Origin: a virus
Virus record (IMG/VR): IMGVR_UViG_3300030389_001171
Span: 1 to 30,859 of that record
Strand: one strand, 5' to 3'
DNA length: 30,859 nt
Shown here in pieces: positions 16,269 to 23,310 of this stretch; the first letter of the stretch is position 1, and each line of letters opens with the position of its first letter. The notes beneath the pieces are model-generated. The model saw only the letters and a program-made list of their open reading frames with translations, did no database searches and was not told the DNA's origin. A program made the translations under genes and the position numbers.

Positions 16269-19200
16269 GCTCGTAATTATTGTTTGTGTAAACTCCTTCC
16301 CATGTCATGTTATGGATTGTTGCGGGAGCTGGGTGTGTAGATTTAATTGATAAAGCTGTATTTATATTTCTGTCATAAATAGGAACTGTTCTTAAATTAT
16401 TGTCTTCAACTGTTGGACCAGTATTAGATATGTACTGATCAGCATTTGTTACTTCAAATAATTCTGTATAGTCAACTCTTCCTGTTCTACTTAATGTTGT
16501 TTCATATAAACCTATTGGACCAAAACCAAATTTAACTCTATGTAAAATAGTATTAGCTCTAGTATCTGCTCTCCAATTTTGACCTGATTGAGTTAAGTAG
16601 TAGATAGTAGGAAGTTTAACTTCCATAGTAAATTGATATCCAATTAAAAAAGATTCTCCTGACCAATTACCATCAAGTTCTAAGGTATTTCCATTAACTG
16701 TAATTTTTCCATATCTACCTAAATTAGTTGTACCTGTATTGTCATAAGCAACTAATTGATTAGAACTTTCTAGACCAACTGGTTTAGCAAATGTTGATTT
16801 ATTAGTTGTTGAATTATAAGTAACTGTAGGAGCTGTTGGAGAAGAACCAGCTATATTAATTGGTATCTCCATTAAATGATCTAAGTGAACTCTATTTTCT
16901 GCCAACATAAAAGTATCAGAATCAGCTTTTATCGCATACTTCAATAGTTGATATTTATTAGAACCATTTTTTACGACTACAAATAAAGAGTCATCAAGCA
17001 TACAGTGAAATATGATATCTCCCGTTAATTGCCATTTAAACCAAGAAGCTAATTTTCTTTCATTAATTTGGTCAAAATATCTGTAACCATAAAGTGTACT
17101 TGTATTTTTTGAACTAAAAAAGATAACTGAGTTTTCTCGAGAATTAGATATAAGCTCTAAATCTTTTTCAAATAATTTAGAAACTACAGCACTTTGTTCA
17201 ATTATTTCTGGTTCTCCTTCTCTTTGTACCCTAGCCATTTCAAAGAATCGAGAGTGTTTCCCTGCATTATCTAAAAAGCCTAGTGTTGTACCCAAAGAGA
17301 TAGGGTTAGTTGCAGGGTTAAAGTTATAAGTAGAAAGAGCATTAATTTTAGCGGTTAACGGTGAAAAAGCGTCACTATCAGTAGTGAGCATAAATTGCTG
17401 GTTTTTAGAAAATAAAACTAAACCTGTATTTACCTGAATGCCATCAAAAAGTATTGCAGGATATTCTGAACTAGCTGATATATCTACTGGATCACTTGCT
17501 ATAAGTTGTATAGCTGATTTAGCCCAGAAGTTAGTAAAGTCACCCGGACGTGAAAGCACTATATGTTCGTCAGCAAGTATTGCAAATCTGTTTCTAAAAA
17601 ACAGTAACTTATTAATTGTTCTTCCAACAAAAGAAGGTTCAGGATTAGTTACATCATCACCAACTAAACAGTCGTCCCATTGAGGAACTGAAAATCCCGG
17701 TCCAACTGTACAAGCTACGTCTGTATGATTACCTTCATTAGTTTGAGATTCATAACTAAAGTTATTTGCATCTATTTTCGTAATATTAAATTGCCCATTA
17801 GTTAAAAAATTATCACTTTCTATATTAAGAAAATCTCCAGTATCAAAACCATGGTTTGTTTTATTAATGGTTACTGTGTTGTTTGTAGTTGTGGAAGTAA
17901 AAGTAAATCCAGTAACTTGTAGAGAAGCTAATCCATATGTAGATCCATCTAATTGACTTAATCTAAACTTAGCATCAGCAGTTCTGATTAAAACAAGAGG
18001 CATAGTAGATTTATCAAACCTTATTTTTCTTCCCGGTTTAGCGCATTCTTCCCATATACCTTCACCATCTTTATCGTTATTTCCAAAGAACTTTACATAG
18101 TAATTATCTTTTTCAGCAGCACTATTAACTACTTCAACAACCATACCGTTTTTACATTGAGTAGGTAGATCACCTACATCATTTACTCTTCCTGCTACTA
18201 CGTTTAATAATTCACCTACTGGAGTTGAACCATTAAACTTTACTGTATGTTTTATATATAAACCACTACCTATAATTTCAATATCGTTTGCGGAAATATT
18301 ATTGTCAGCAATAATTGCAGATCTAATATCACCAAGAATACTTTCAGCAGTAATTGTTGTTTCTGTATCAAATGGTGTTGGTTGTGGTCTTGCTAAAGCT
18401 AAATCTGCTTGAACTTGTGACGTACTTATCTTTTCAATAGTTACTTTGTAGTAAGCATCTTTCATAAATACTGTAAAATTATCTCCTTGTTGCCAACCTT
18501 CTCCACCATGAAGTAAATCATGTGTTGTCGTATATCTAGCTTGGTAAATTGTAGTTATAGCACCATTAGCATCTGTTGAAGAATGTGGTACTGACTGACC
18601 AGTTGTTGCTATACGGAAATATAAATTTGTTCCTCTGTTAACTGAATTACCCTCATCATCTTTAACGTCAACTGTGTAGGTATGAGATCCAGAAATAGCT
18701 TCGTCTGTAAGTGAACCACCATCTGAAACACTAAAAATTTTAGTCCCAACATTAGGAGCAAAAGCATCCCTACCATCACCAGCAGTATGATTACATCTCG
18801 TATTGTCAGTTATTCTTTGTGTTCTAGATCTTAATGAACCATCAGTATGACAATAATTATTACTTGACTTTATAAGTTCAACGCTTATTCTTGTTGCTGT
18901 TTTGACAGTTTTAAGATCAGCCGGATCTGTACTAGTAAATAAATTTAAAGCATACTGTTTGGAGTAGGAAATACTTTTTAACTCCACATACATTTCTTTT
19001 TTAAAGTCTGTATCTGGTTCTGTAGTAGTATCCATTTTAACAGTTTCCGTTCTGTTGTTGATATAAGTAAAGTCGTTAAGAGTTAAGGTCTGTATATCTT
19101 CGTCGTTAGTATGAGATAAGTATTGCTGATTATGTGCCACAGTAGCATTAACTACATCAACTGGATCTCCAGCATTGTGTATTATATTTCCAGCAGGATC

Positions 19201-19500
19201 TTTAACTTCACTACAAGCCCACATTTTTATTTGACCATTCGGACGTACTTGTCCTATGTATTGTTCATTTTCATCTCTGTAATAGTGAAACCATTTTCCA
19301 TTAGTGACTGCATTGTGTGAACCATCACTGCTGTCACTTAAAGAAGCCACAAACTTTCCAGAAGGTCTTTTAAGTAATCCTTGTGTTACGTCAGGTATGG
19401 CGTTCACCATGTCTTTCACCTGACCGGGAATCTTTTGTTCATCAGGTTGTTGTGAAATGCCAGCCGTTAACGCTGGAATAGTTTGTGTAATGTTTGCCAT
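16261..19500 (-). CDS. Tail tubular protein B (T7 gp12-like nozzle)
   Basis: This 1079-residue protein forms the tail nozzle. The opening MANITQTIPALTAGISQQPD and the following IPGQVKDMVNAIPDVTQGLL are hallmark gp12 sequence; T7 gp12 has a similar GVSQQ motif near its N-terminus. A FFRNRFAILADEHIVLSRPG stretch followed by DFTNFW matches the conserved gp12 core. The protein is longer than T7 gp12 (794 residues), as usual in cyanophages, with added beta-rich insertions around residues 200-500. The ATG at 19500 overlaps the gp11 stop as TAATG, fitting the constant gp11-gp12 pairing. Confidence is high. Confidence 0.93.
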   Translation of the reverse strand: MANITQTIPALTAGISQQPDEQKIPGQVKDMVNAIPDVTQGLLKRPSGKFVASLSDSSDGSHNAVTNGKWFHYYRDENEQYIGQVRPNGQIKMWACSEVKDPAGNIIHNAGDPVDVVNATVAHNQQYLSHTNDEDIQTLTLNDFTYINNRTETVKMDTTTEPDTDFKKEMYVELKSISYSKQYALNLFTSTDPADLKTVKTATRISVELIKSSNNYCHTDGSLRSRTQRITDNTRCNHTAGDGRDAFAPNVGTKIFSVSDGGSLTDEAISGSHTYTVDVKDDEGNSVNRGTNLYFRIATTGQSVPHSSTDANGAITTIYQARYTTTHDLLHGGEGWQQGDNFTVFMKDAYYKVTIEKISTSQVQADLALARPQPTPFDTETTITAESILGDIRSAIIADNNISANDIEIIGSGLYIKHTVKFNGSTPVGELLNVVAGRVNDVGDLPTQCKNGMVVEVVNSAAEKDNYYVKFFGNNDKDGEGIWEECAKPGRKIRFDKSTMPLVLIRTADAKFRLSQLDGSTYGLASLQVTGFTFTSTTTNNTVTINKTNHGFDTGDFLNIESDNFLTNGQFNITKIDANNFSYESQTNEGNHTDVACTVGPGFSVPQWDDCLVGDDVTNPEPSFVGRTINKLLFFRNRFAILADEHIVLSRPGDFTNFWAKSAIQLIASDPVDISASSEYPAILFDGIQVNTGLVLFSKNQQFMLTTDSDAFSPLTAKINALSTYNFNPATNPISLGTTLGFLDNAGKHSRFFEMARVQREGEPEIIEQSAVVSKLFEKDLELISNSRENSVIFFSSKNTSTLYGYRYFDQINERKLASWFKWQLTGDIIFHCMLDDSLFVVVKNGSNKYQLLKYAIKADSDTFMLAENRVHLDHLMEIPINIAGSSPTAPTVTYNSTTNKSTFAKPVGLESSNQLVAYDNTGTTNLGRYGKITVNGNTLELDGNWSGESFLIGYQFTMEVKLPTIYYLTQSGQNWRADTRANTILHRVKFGFGPIGLYETTLSRTGRVDYTELFEVTNADQYISNTGPTVEDNNLRTVPIYDRNINTALSIKSTHPAPATIHNMTWEGVYTNNNYERV

Positions 19501-20156
19501 TATCTAATAAGTGCTTTATAAGGTTGATAAGATCTATAATTACTTTCAGAAGGAAATCCAAAGAATGTATGATCTCCTTGCTCACAGTCGTATTCCAAAG
19601 CAGTAGCTTTAGTTTGTGCTTCTTGTAGTTGTAAAAGTTTTACTAAATCTGGATTAGAAACTAATTGAGTTGCAGCTCTAACTGAAGCTCTAGCAATTAT
19701 GTATCTTTGTATTGCTGGTGGTACATCATTAAAAGCTAGTAAGTAAGTTATGTCCACATACATGTCTTCAGTAAAGACATCGGTATGTGTAACGTTGTCA
19801 TATAACTTTCCGTTCTTTCTTACTACGTCTCTGTTTCTGTCATACAGCCCACCATGTACATCATATCTAAGATAGTTAGTAGGTATTAAGAAATGACCAT
19901 TTTCATCAGGAGAGATTTTTACATTATCCTCCTTATTAAAATGCCATCCTTCATTTTGTATGTCTTTAGTAGCTTCCATCAATAAACCATGAATCATGGC
20001 AATTTGTGGGTTAGCAAATGTGTTAGCTACTTCTTGTCCTGTATTTGTTGTATCTGTAGTAACTGTTCCAAGAGTAGTTACTGGTGATTGTCCAATGCTA
20101 CCCAAGATAGAGTTAACTGCGGATAGTTCGGTATCGGTTGCTATTTGAGTAGTCAT
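19500..20156 (-). CDS. Tail tubular protein A (T7 gp11-like adaptor)
   Basis: This 218-residue adaptor connects portal and nozzle. The start MTTQIATDTELSAVNSILGS followed by IGQSPV is typical of T7 gp11 proteins (196 residues in T7), as are the WHFN segment near residue 70 and the RYIIARASVRAA helix. The frame stays open upstream to 20273, but that part only shadows the end of the capsid gene and the terminator. The true ATG at 20156 lies four bases after the terminator's T-run and has no Shine-Dalgarno, so how it is initiated is unclear. It is followed directly by gp12. Confidence 0.92.
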   Translation of the reverse strand: MTTQIATDTELSAVNSILGSIGQSPVTTLGTVTTDTTNTGQEVANTFANPQIAMIHGLLMEATKDIQNEGWHFNKEDNVKISPDENGHFLIPTNYLRYDVHGGLYDRNRDVVRKNGKLYDNVTHTDVFTEDMYVDITYLLAFNDVPPAIQRYIIARASVRAATQLVSNPDLVKLLQLQEAQTKATALEYDCEQGDHTFFGFPSESNYRSYQPYKALIR

Positions 20157-20160
20157 AAAT

Positions 20161-20185
20161 AAAAAAAAAGGGAGCCTAAGCTCCC
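20161..20185 (-). terminator. Intrinsic terminator after the capsid gene (T-phi equivalent)
   Basis: On the minus strand GGGAGC-TTAG-GCTCCC is a perfect 6-bp stem with a tetraloop followed by nine T residues. It lies 20 bases after the capsid stop, just where T7 carries its late terminator T-phi between genes 10 and 11. It would lower tail-gene transcription relative to capsid. The T-run ends four bases before the gp11 start codon. Confidence 0.9.
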
Positions 20186-20205
20186 GTATAAAAAATAAAA
20201 AAAGA

Positions 20206-21378
20206 TTAAGCGTTTGCAGGGTATGTAGTACCAAATGCACTTGGTGCAGTTGCAGTACCAGCATATAGTTCAACGCAAGCAGCAGGATTTAAGAAATCTG
20301 CTCCCATTGCTAAACGTCCAAGGATAACGTCACCTTGGTAAACCACTGAAACATCTCCAGAAGTTACCTGAACCTGAGGTCCGATAGCTTCAACAACACC
20401 AGCAGCTTCTTTTTGGAAGATAAGTCCACATGAGTTGTTGAAATTACTAGTATTACCATAGTTGTTGTTGATACCAGTAACACTAGCTCTACCATCTTCC
20501 ACTGTTTCACCAACAAAATCACCCTCGTTGCCGGGAGCAGTAATGCCGGGGTTTGTAGCTGATCCAGATCCAAACTTAGTACCATATTTACCAAAGAATG
20601 GTATGTTCATGGACTTGTAAACTTTAATGCCAGCAATCTCTACTATGCCTTGTCCTGACTGTAAAGCTGTTCCTTGTGCATCACGGTTTATTAGACCATT
20701 AGAAATAACACCAGAACTTACATCATTTATAAGTGCGTAGTATTGACGTGGGTTCATTACAGCTACTCTTCCTTCAGAAGAAATTCCTTTTTCATCTAGT
20801 GCTGCGGCAGCATCATAGAAAGCATTTACTAAATTACCAGCATTGTAAGCATCGGATGCATTGGCAGTGGATCCAACTCTAATTTGTGTTCCGCCGGGTT
20901 CTACAAAATTAGTTTTAGTAATTGGTGAAGCTTGACGTGCACCTTTAGCGATGGCACGGAAGATAAGTCTGTCATACTTTTGAGCTAGAGCATATCCAAT
21001 CTTCTTAGATATTTCTCCTCTCAATTCGTAGTGTGCAAGTGTCTCGTCTAATTCATAAACGAATGCACTTGAAATTAGAAGGTCATCACATGTGATAGTC
21101 TTCTCAGCTACTGGAGGTGCTCCATCGGAGTTACCTAGTATGCTGTTGCCGGGTGTGTGGAACTCGGCTGTTGTGTGTCCAGTGTAGATGAACTGTAAAG
21201 ATTTTCCATTCTTAAGAGTTCTCTTCATAACGAGATCTCTTGCGATTGCATTGTGCTGGAAGCCTTTAAACATTTCTCCACTGAACAGTTTAAGGTAGAG
21301 TGCTCTTGCATCACCTGTGCTATTGGATTGACCAGCACGGGTTAATGAAGAGGTCATACCTGTACTCTGTTGAGCCAT
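20206..21378 (-). CDS. Major capsid protein (T7 gp10-like)
   Basis: This 390-residue protein builds the icosahedral head. It has the T7 gp10/HK97-fold signature: N-terminal LYLKLFSGEMFKGFQ, then NAIARDLVMKRTLKNGKSLQ with FIYTGHTTAEFHTPG, and the P-domain region DRLIFRAIAKGARQ. Length is close to T7 gp10A (345 residues) and typical of cyanophages. Start is the ATG at 21378, with AGGA seven bases upstream. It follows the structured leader described at 21416-21690 and is followed by a strong terminator, so it probably has high, separately controlled expression. A T7-like gp10B frameshift product cannot be inferred from what I see. Confidence 0.95.
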   Translation of the reverse strand: MAQQSTGMTSSLTRAGQSNSTGDARALYLKLFSGEMFKGFQHNAIARDLVMKRTLKNGKSLQFIYTGHTTAEFHTPGNSILGNSDGAPPVAEKTITCDDLLISSAFVYELDETLAHYELRGEISKKIGYALAQKYDRLIFRAIAKGARQASPITKTNFVEPGGTQIRVGSTANASDAYNAGNLVNAFYDAAAALDEKGISSEGRVAVMNPRQYYALINDVSSGVISNGLINRDAQGTALQSGQGIVEIAGIKVYKSMNIPFFGKYGTKFGSGSATNPGITAPGNEGDFVGETVEDGRASVTGINNNYGNTSNFNNSCGLIFQKEAAGVVEAIGPQVQVTSGDVSVVYQGDVILGRLAMGADFLNPAACVELYAGTATAPSAFGTTYPANA

Positions 21379-21415
21379 TTTTATGTCCTATTTTGAGGGG
21401 TATATATTATCGTTC

Positions 21416-21425
21416 CTAACGTTAG
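21416..21425 (-). repeat. 10-bp palindrome CTAACGTTAG in the capsid leader
   Basis: CTAACGTTAG is a perfect inverted repeat about 40 bases upstream of the capsid ATG, just before an AT-rich stretch (GATAATATATA). It could be an operator or part of a promoter region. Nothing else supports a specific role, and a 10-bp palindrome can arise by chance. Confidence 0.35.
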
Positions 21426-21450
21426 AATGTTGTCAGTCTTAATTGGTCTA

Positions 21451-21467
21451 GCGTGAGACTGTCACGC
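21451..21467 (-). ncRNA. Stable hairpin in the capsid leader
   Basis: On the minus strand GCGTGA-CAGTC-TCACGC makes a perfect 6-bp stem with a 5-base loop, about 70 bases before the capsid start codon. It has no T-run and so is not an intrinsic terminator. It may stabilise the capsid mRNA 5' end or be part of a larger fold with the neighbouring hairpins. Confidence 0.5.
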
Positions 21468-21492
21468 TTTGTGGTCTTTTCCCACCGTCGAC

Positions 21493-21526
21493 GGCTTAAA
21501 GGTATCCTCCTCAGAGGGCTTTAGCC
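21493..21526 (-). ncRNA. Extended hairpin with inner stem-loop in the capsid leader
   Basis: GGCTAAAG pairs with CTTTAAGCC, leaving one bulged A, and the inner part folds as CCTC-TGAG-GAGG with a TGAG tetraloop. Its 3' strand overlaps the palindrome CCGTCGACGG (21485-21494), so two alternative folds compete for the same bases. Such competition can indicate a switch, but no ligand or known RNA class is recognised. Confidence 0.45.
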
Positions 21527-21531
21527 AGATT

Positions 21532-21578
21532 GAGTAGGGAGGAATTGAACCTCCCCAAGATCACCTATTTGATTACTC
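21532..21578 (-). ncRNA. Possible three-way junction overlapping the 17-aa ORF stop, with a T-arm-like hairpin
   Basis: Three helices fit together almost without gaps. P1 is GAGTA (21578-21574) with TACTC (21536-21532); P2 is ATCA with TGAT around a 6-base loop; P3 is GGGAGG with CCTCCC around the loop TTCAATT. Only four bases (CTTG) are unpaired at the junction. The loop TTCAATT matches the tRNA T-loop consensus. The peptide stop codon TAG (21567-21565) lies in the P2 loop, so ribosomes translating the peptide would open P1 and P2. It is not a full tRNA, since it lacks an anticodon arm and the 7-bp acceptor does not pair. P3 is convincing, P1 and P2 are less so. Confidence 0.45.
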
Positions 21579-21618
21579 TTGTGTAAGCAACGCCACGATA
21601 TACGAAAGTAACTTTCAT
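21565..21618 (-). CDS. 17-residue riboswitch-controlled peptide ORF
   Basis: The frame is MKVTFVYRGVAYTRVIK followed by TAG. It has a GGAG Shine-Dalgarno six bases before the ATG, directly after a glutamine-II riboswitch. Downstream-peptide RNAs are known to precede short ORFs of 17-100 codons in marine cyanobacteria, so the size and position fit exactly. The YRGVAY core resembles the start of cyanobacterial DUF4278 proteins (MKLTYRGV-type). The peptide's action is unknown. It could be functional, or its translation could serve to reshape the RNA structure over its stop codon. Confidence 0.75.
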   Translation of the reverse strand: MKVTFVYRGVAYTRVIK

Positions 21619-21633
21619 TGCTATCTCCATATA

Positions 21634-21690
21634 CCTAAGCCCCGTTCCATGCTTAGGAATCATGCGTCCCTTGTGGGATGAACGGACGTG
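21634..21690 (-). promoter_or_regulatory. Glutamine-II (downstream-peptide) riboswitch
   Basis: The RNA has the architecture of the downstream-peptide/glutamine-II class. P1 is CCGTTC (21685-21680) with GAACGG (21647-21642). Inside it lie a short TCCC-ACAA-GGGA hairpin, an ACGCATGATT linker, and CCTAAGC (21657-21651), which pairs as a pseudoknot with GCTTAGG (21640-21634) beyond P1. All 7 pseudoknot pairs are Watson-Crick. The conserved CGTTCA, GGGACGCATGATT and GGAACGG segments match the family as I remember it. The GGAG ribosome site of the 17-residue ORF begins five bases after the pseudoknot, so glutamine binding probably hinders translation initiation (inference). It lies between psbA and the capsid gene. 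Confidence 0.85.
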
Positions 21691-21728
21691 GTTGCCAATG
21701 TCTGGTTACACCAGAAATGATAAAGATG

Positions 21729-21827
21729 TTAGTTATCAGTGTTATCAGAGTCAGAAAGTTCTTTATTAGTTTCTTTCTTTTCTTCTTCTTGATTGCAAAA
21801 AGCATAACGGGTGACACTTGCTCTCAT
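21729..21827 (-). CDS. Small acidic ORF after psbA (32 aa)
   Basis: The frame begins MRASVTRYAFCNQEEEKKET and ends in an Asp/Asn/Ser-rich tail. It starts 17 bases after the psbA stop. Its ATG is not preceded by a clear Shine-Dalgarno, though translation could be coupled to psbA. No family is recognised. Biased composition and low length make it a candidate only; it could equally be non-coding spacer. Confidence 0.4.
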   Translation of the reverse strand: MRASVTRYAFCNQEEEKKETNKELSDSDNTDN

Positions 21828-21844
21828 TTTGTTTGATTGATGAC

Positions 21845-22924
21845 TCATGCTATTGAAGGTGCAGTGAGTGCAACTTGTGCTGACTCAGCTGAAGCCAAGT
21901 CAAGTGGGAAGTTGTGAGCGTTACGTTCGTGCATTACCTCAAAGCCAAGATTAGCTCTGTTAAGTACATCTGCCCAAGTAGGAATTATCTTTCCATTAAC
22001 ATCAACTACTGACTGGTTAAAGTTGAAACCATTGAGGTTGAAAGCCATAGTGCAGATTCCCATGGAGGTAAGCCATATGCCCACCACTGGGAAAGCACCA
22101 AGAAAGAAATGTAGAGCACGAGAATTATTGAAAGAAGCATATTGAAATATAAGTCTGCCAAAGTAACCGTGTGCAGCAACTATGTTATAAGTCTCGCCTT
22201 CCTGACCAAACTTATATCCATAATTCTGTGACTCAGTTTCCGTGGTCTCCCGAATGATTGAGGAAGTAACAAGGCTTCCGTGCATAGCAGCAAACAAAGC
22301 ACCGCCAAACACACCCGCAACTCCGAGCATATGAAAGGGGTGCATAAGGATGTTGTGCTCCGCTTGGAAGACAAACATGAAGTTAAATGTTCCACTTATT
22401 CCTAAAGGCATGCCGTCAGAGAATGATCCCTGACCGAATGGATAAACAAGAAATACTGCTAGAGCTGCTGAGACTGGAGCTGTGTATGCAACAAAGATCC
22501 ATGGTCTCATACCTAGTCTGTATGAAAGTTCCCACTGTCTTCCTGCATAAGCGAGTACTCCTATTAAGAAGTGAAAGACAATAAGTTGATATGGTCCGCC
22601 ATTATATAGCCACTCGTCCAGTGTGCCAGCTTCCCAGATTGGGTAAAAATGTAGTCCGATTGCGTTAGAGCTTGGGACGACAGCTCCTGATATTATGTTG
22701 TTTCCGTATAGTAACGAGCCGGAAACTGGCTCACGTATGCCATCTATATCTACAGGCGGTGCTGCGATAAAGGCGAGTATGAAACATGTGGTAGCAGCTA
22801 GTAAACATGGAATCATTAGCACACCAAACCAGCCTACGTATAGACGATTGTCTGTGCTAGTGACCCAGTTACAAAACTTCTCCCAGTTGGTTGTAGTGTC
22901 TCTTTGTAATGAGATTGCAGCCAT
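21845..22924 (-). CDS. psbA: Photosystem II D1 protein
   Basis: This full-length 359-residue D1 replaces damaged host D1 so that photosynthesis keeps powering infection. Numbering matches cyanobacterial D1 exactly. Present are TyrZ Y161; Mn-cluster ligands D170, E189, H332, E333, H337, D342 and A344; P680 ligand H198 region (MHPFHML); iron ligands H215 and H272; and QB-site H252, F255 and S264. Residue 130 is Gln, as in the standard D1:1 form, not Glu. The C-terminal extension after A344 ([15 protein letters not shown]) would be removed by host CtpA. No intron or frameshift is present. It sits between hli and the capsid gene, as in P-SSP7-type cyanophages, and is presumably transcribed with the structural genes. 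No Shine-Dalgarno precedes the ATG. Confidence 0.99.
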   Translation of the reverse strand: MAAISLQRDTTTNWEKFCNWVTSTDNRLYVGWFGVLMIPCLLAATTCFILAFIAAPPVDIDGIREPVSGSLLYGNNIISGAVVPSSNAIGLHFYPIWEAGTLDEWLYNGGPYQLIVFHFLIGVLAYAGRQWELSYRLGMRPWIFVAYTAPVSAALAVFLVYPFGQGSFSDGMPLGISGTFNFMFVFQAEHNILMHPFHMLGVAGVFGGALFAAMHGSLVTSSIIRETTETESQNYGYKFGQEGETYNIVAAHGYFGRLIFQYASFNNSRALHFFLGAFPVVGIWLTSMGICTMAFNLNGFNFNQSVVDVNGKIIPTWADVLNRANLGFEVMHERNAHNFPLDLASAESAQVALTAPSIA

Positions 22925-22938
22925 TTAATTAATTAGTT

Positions 22939-23070
22939 TTAATGTATGTTGTCGCATTCCTCTTGTACTTTTGTGAGGAATAATTGGATGATTTGCATCT
23001 TAGCTTGGTAAGGTAGCTCCTCATCCAGTATCACTTTGTATTTTGCTTTGTGAAATTCAAAGCAACTCAT
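22939..23070 (-). CDS. Small hypothetical protein between hli and psbA (43 aa)
   Basis: The open frame reaches back to 23202, but the upstream part only shadows hli in another frame. From the ATG at 23070 it gives MSCFEFHKAKYKVILDEELP and a helical, charged C-terminus (QAKMQIIQLFLTKVQEE). Codons from about 23100, just after the hli stop, also look coding (RVIDPYKWK), so a non-ATG start near 23100 is possible. It ends 14 bases before psbA. Function unknown; its place between two photosynthesis genes is the only hint. Confidence 0.55.
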   Translation of the reverse strand: MSCFEFHKAKYKVILDEELPYQAKMQIIQLFLTKVQEECDNIH

Positions 23071-23101
23071 TTTCCATTTGTAAGGATCGATAACCCTTGG
23101 T

Positions 23102-23308
23102 TTAGAAAACGCCGGGTATGATCTGACCTGTAGTAATGTAAGCACCAAGAGCAGCAACGAAACCGAGCATTGCAGCCCAGCCGTTAAAACGTTCTGCTTC
23201 ATAAGTAAAAATTGGGTTTGTGTTTTCTTTGTGGTGTGTCATAACTCTGATTGGTGGTTCGTAAGGGTATTCGTTATAAAGTAATGTGTCGAGATCTTTT
23301 GTTTTCAT
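23102..23308 (-). CDS. hli: High-light-inducible protein (HLIP)
   Basis: HLIPs are single-helix thylakoid membrane proteins of the chlorophyll a/b-binding superfamily that protect photosystems from excess light. This 68-residue protein ends with the signature helix: ERFNGWAAMLGFVAALGAYI, then TTGQIIPGVF. The Glu and Asn that ligate chlorophyll in the ExxNGxxAM motif are present. The N-terminal 38 residues are a hydrophilic leader. The gene starts 2 bases after the scaffold stop and is followed by a small ORF and psbA. This hli-psbA pairing next to the capsid gene is a hallmark of marine T7-like cyanophages and was acquired from the cyanobacterial host lineage. Confidence 0.97.
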   Translation of the reverse strand: MKTKDLDTLLYNEYPYEPPIRVMTHHKENTNPIFTYEAERFNGWAAMLGFVAALGAYITTGQIIPGVF

Positions 23309-23310
23309 AG

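Noticed and set aside
21400-21440. A sigma70-type promoter for the capsid gene (CTGACA and GATAAT with a 19-base gap)
   Set aside because: The spacing and -35 are poor, and such AT-rich hexamers are common in this DNA.
21505-21535. Hammerhead ribozyme core, because CTGAGGA and a later GAAA occur
   Set aside because: The sequences that should form stem II between the two motifs are not complementary, and no cleavage-site stem is found.
21532-21560. Integration (att) site resembling the tRNA match of P-SSP7
   Set aside because: No integrase gene is in the window and the stretch is not a recognisable tRNA end; it would need a genome comparison.
21532-21578. A tRNA gene, suggested by the T-arm-like GGAGG-TTCAATT-CCTCC hairpin
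   Set aside because: No D-arm and anticodon-arm set fits upstream, the 7-bp acceptor (CTACTCA) finds no full partner, and the upstream bases encode the riboswitch peptide. I keep it only as a tRNA-like hairpin.
22925-22945. A PhotoRC leader RNA upstream of psbA
   Set aside because: Only 14 bases separate psbA from the preceding ORF, and I see no hairpin in that AT-rich stretch.
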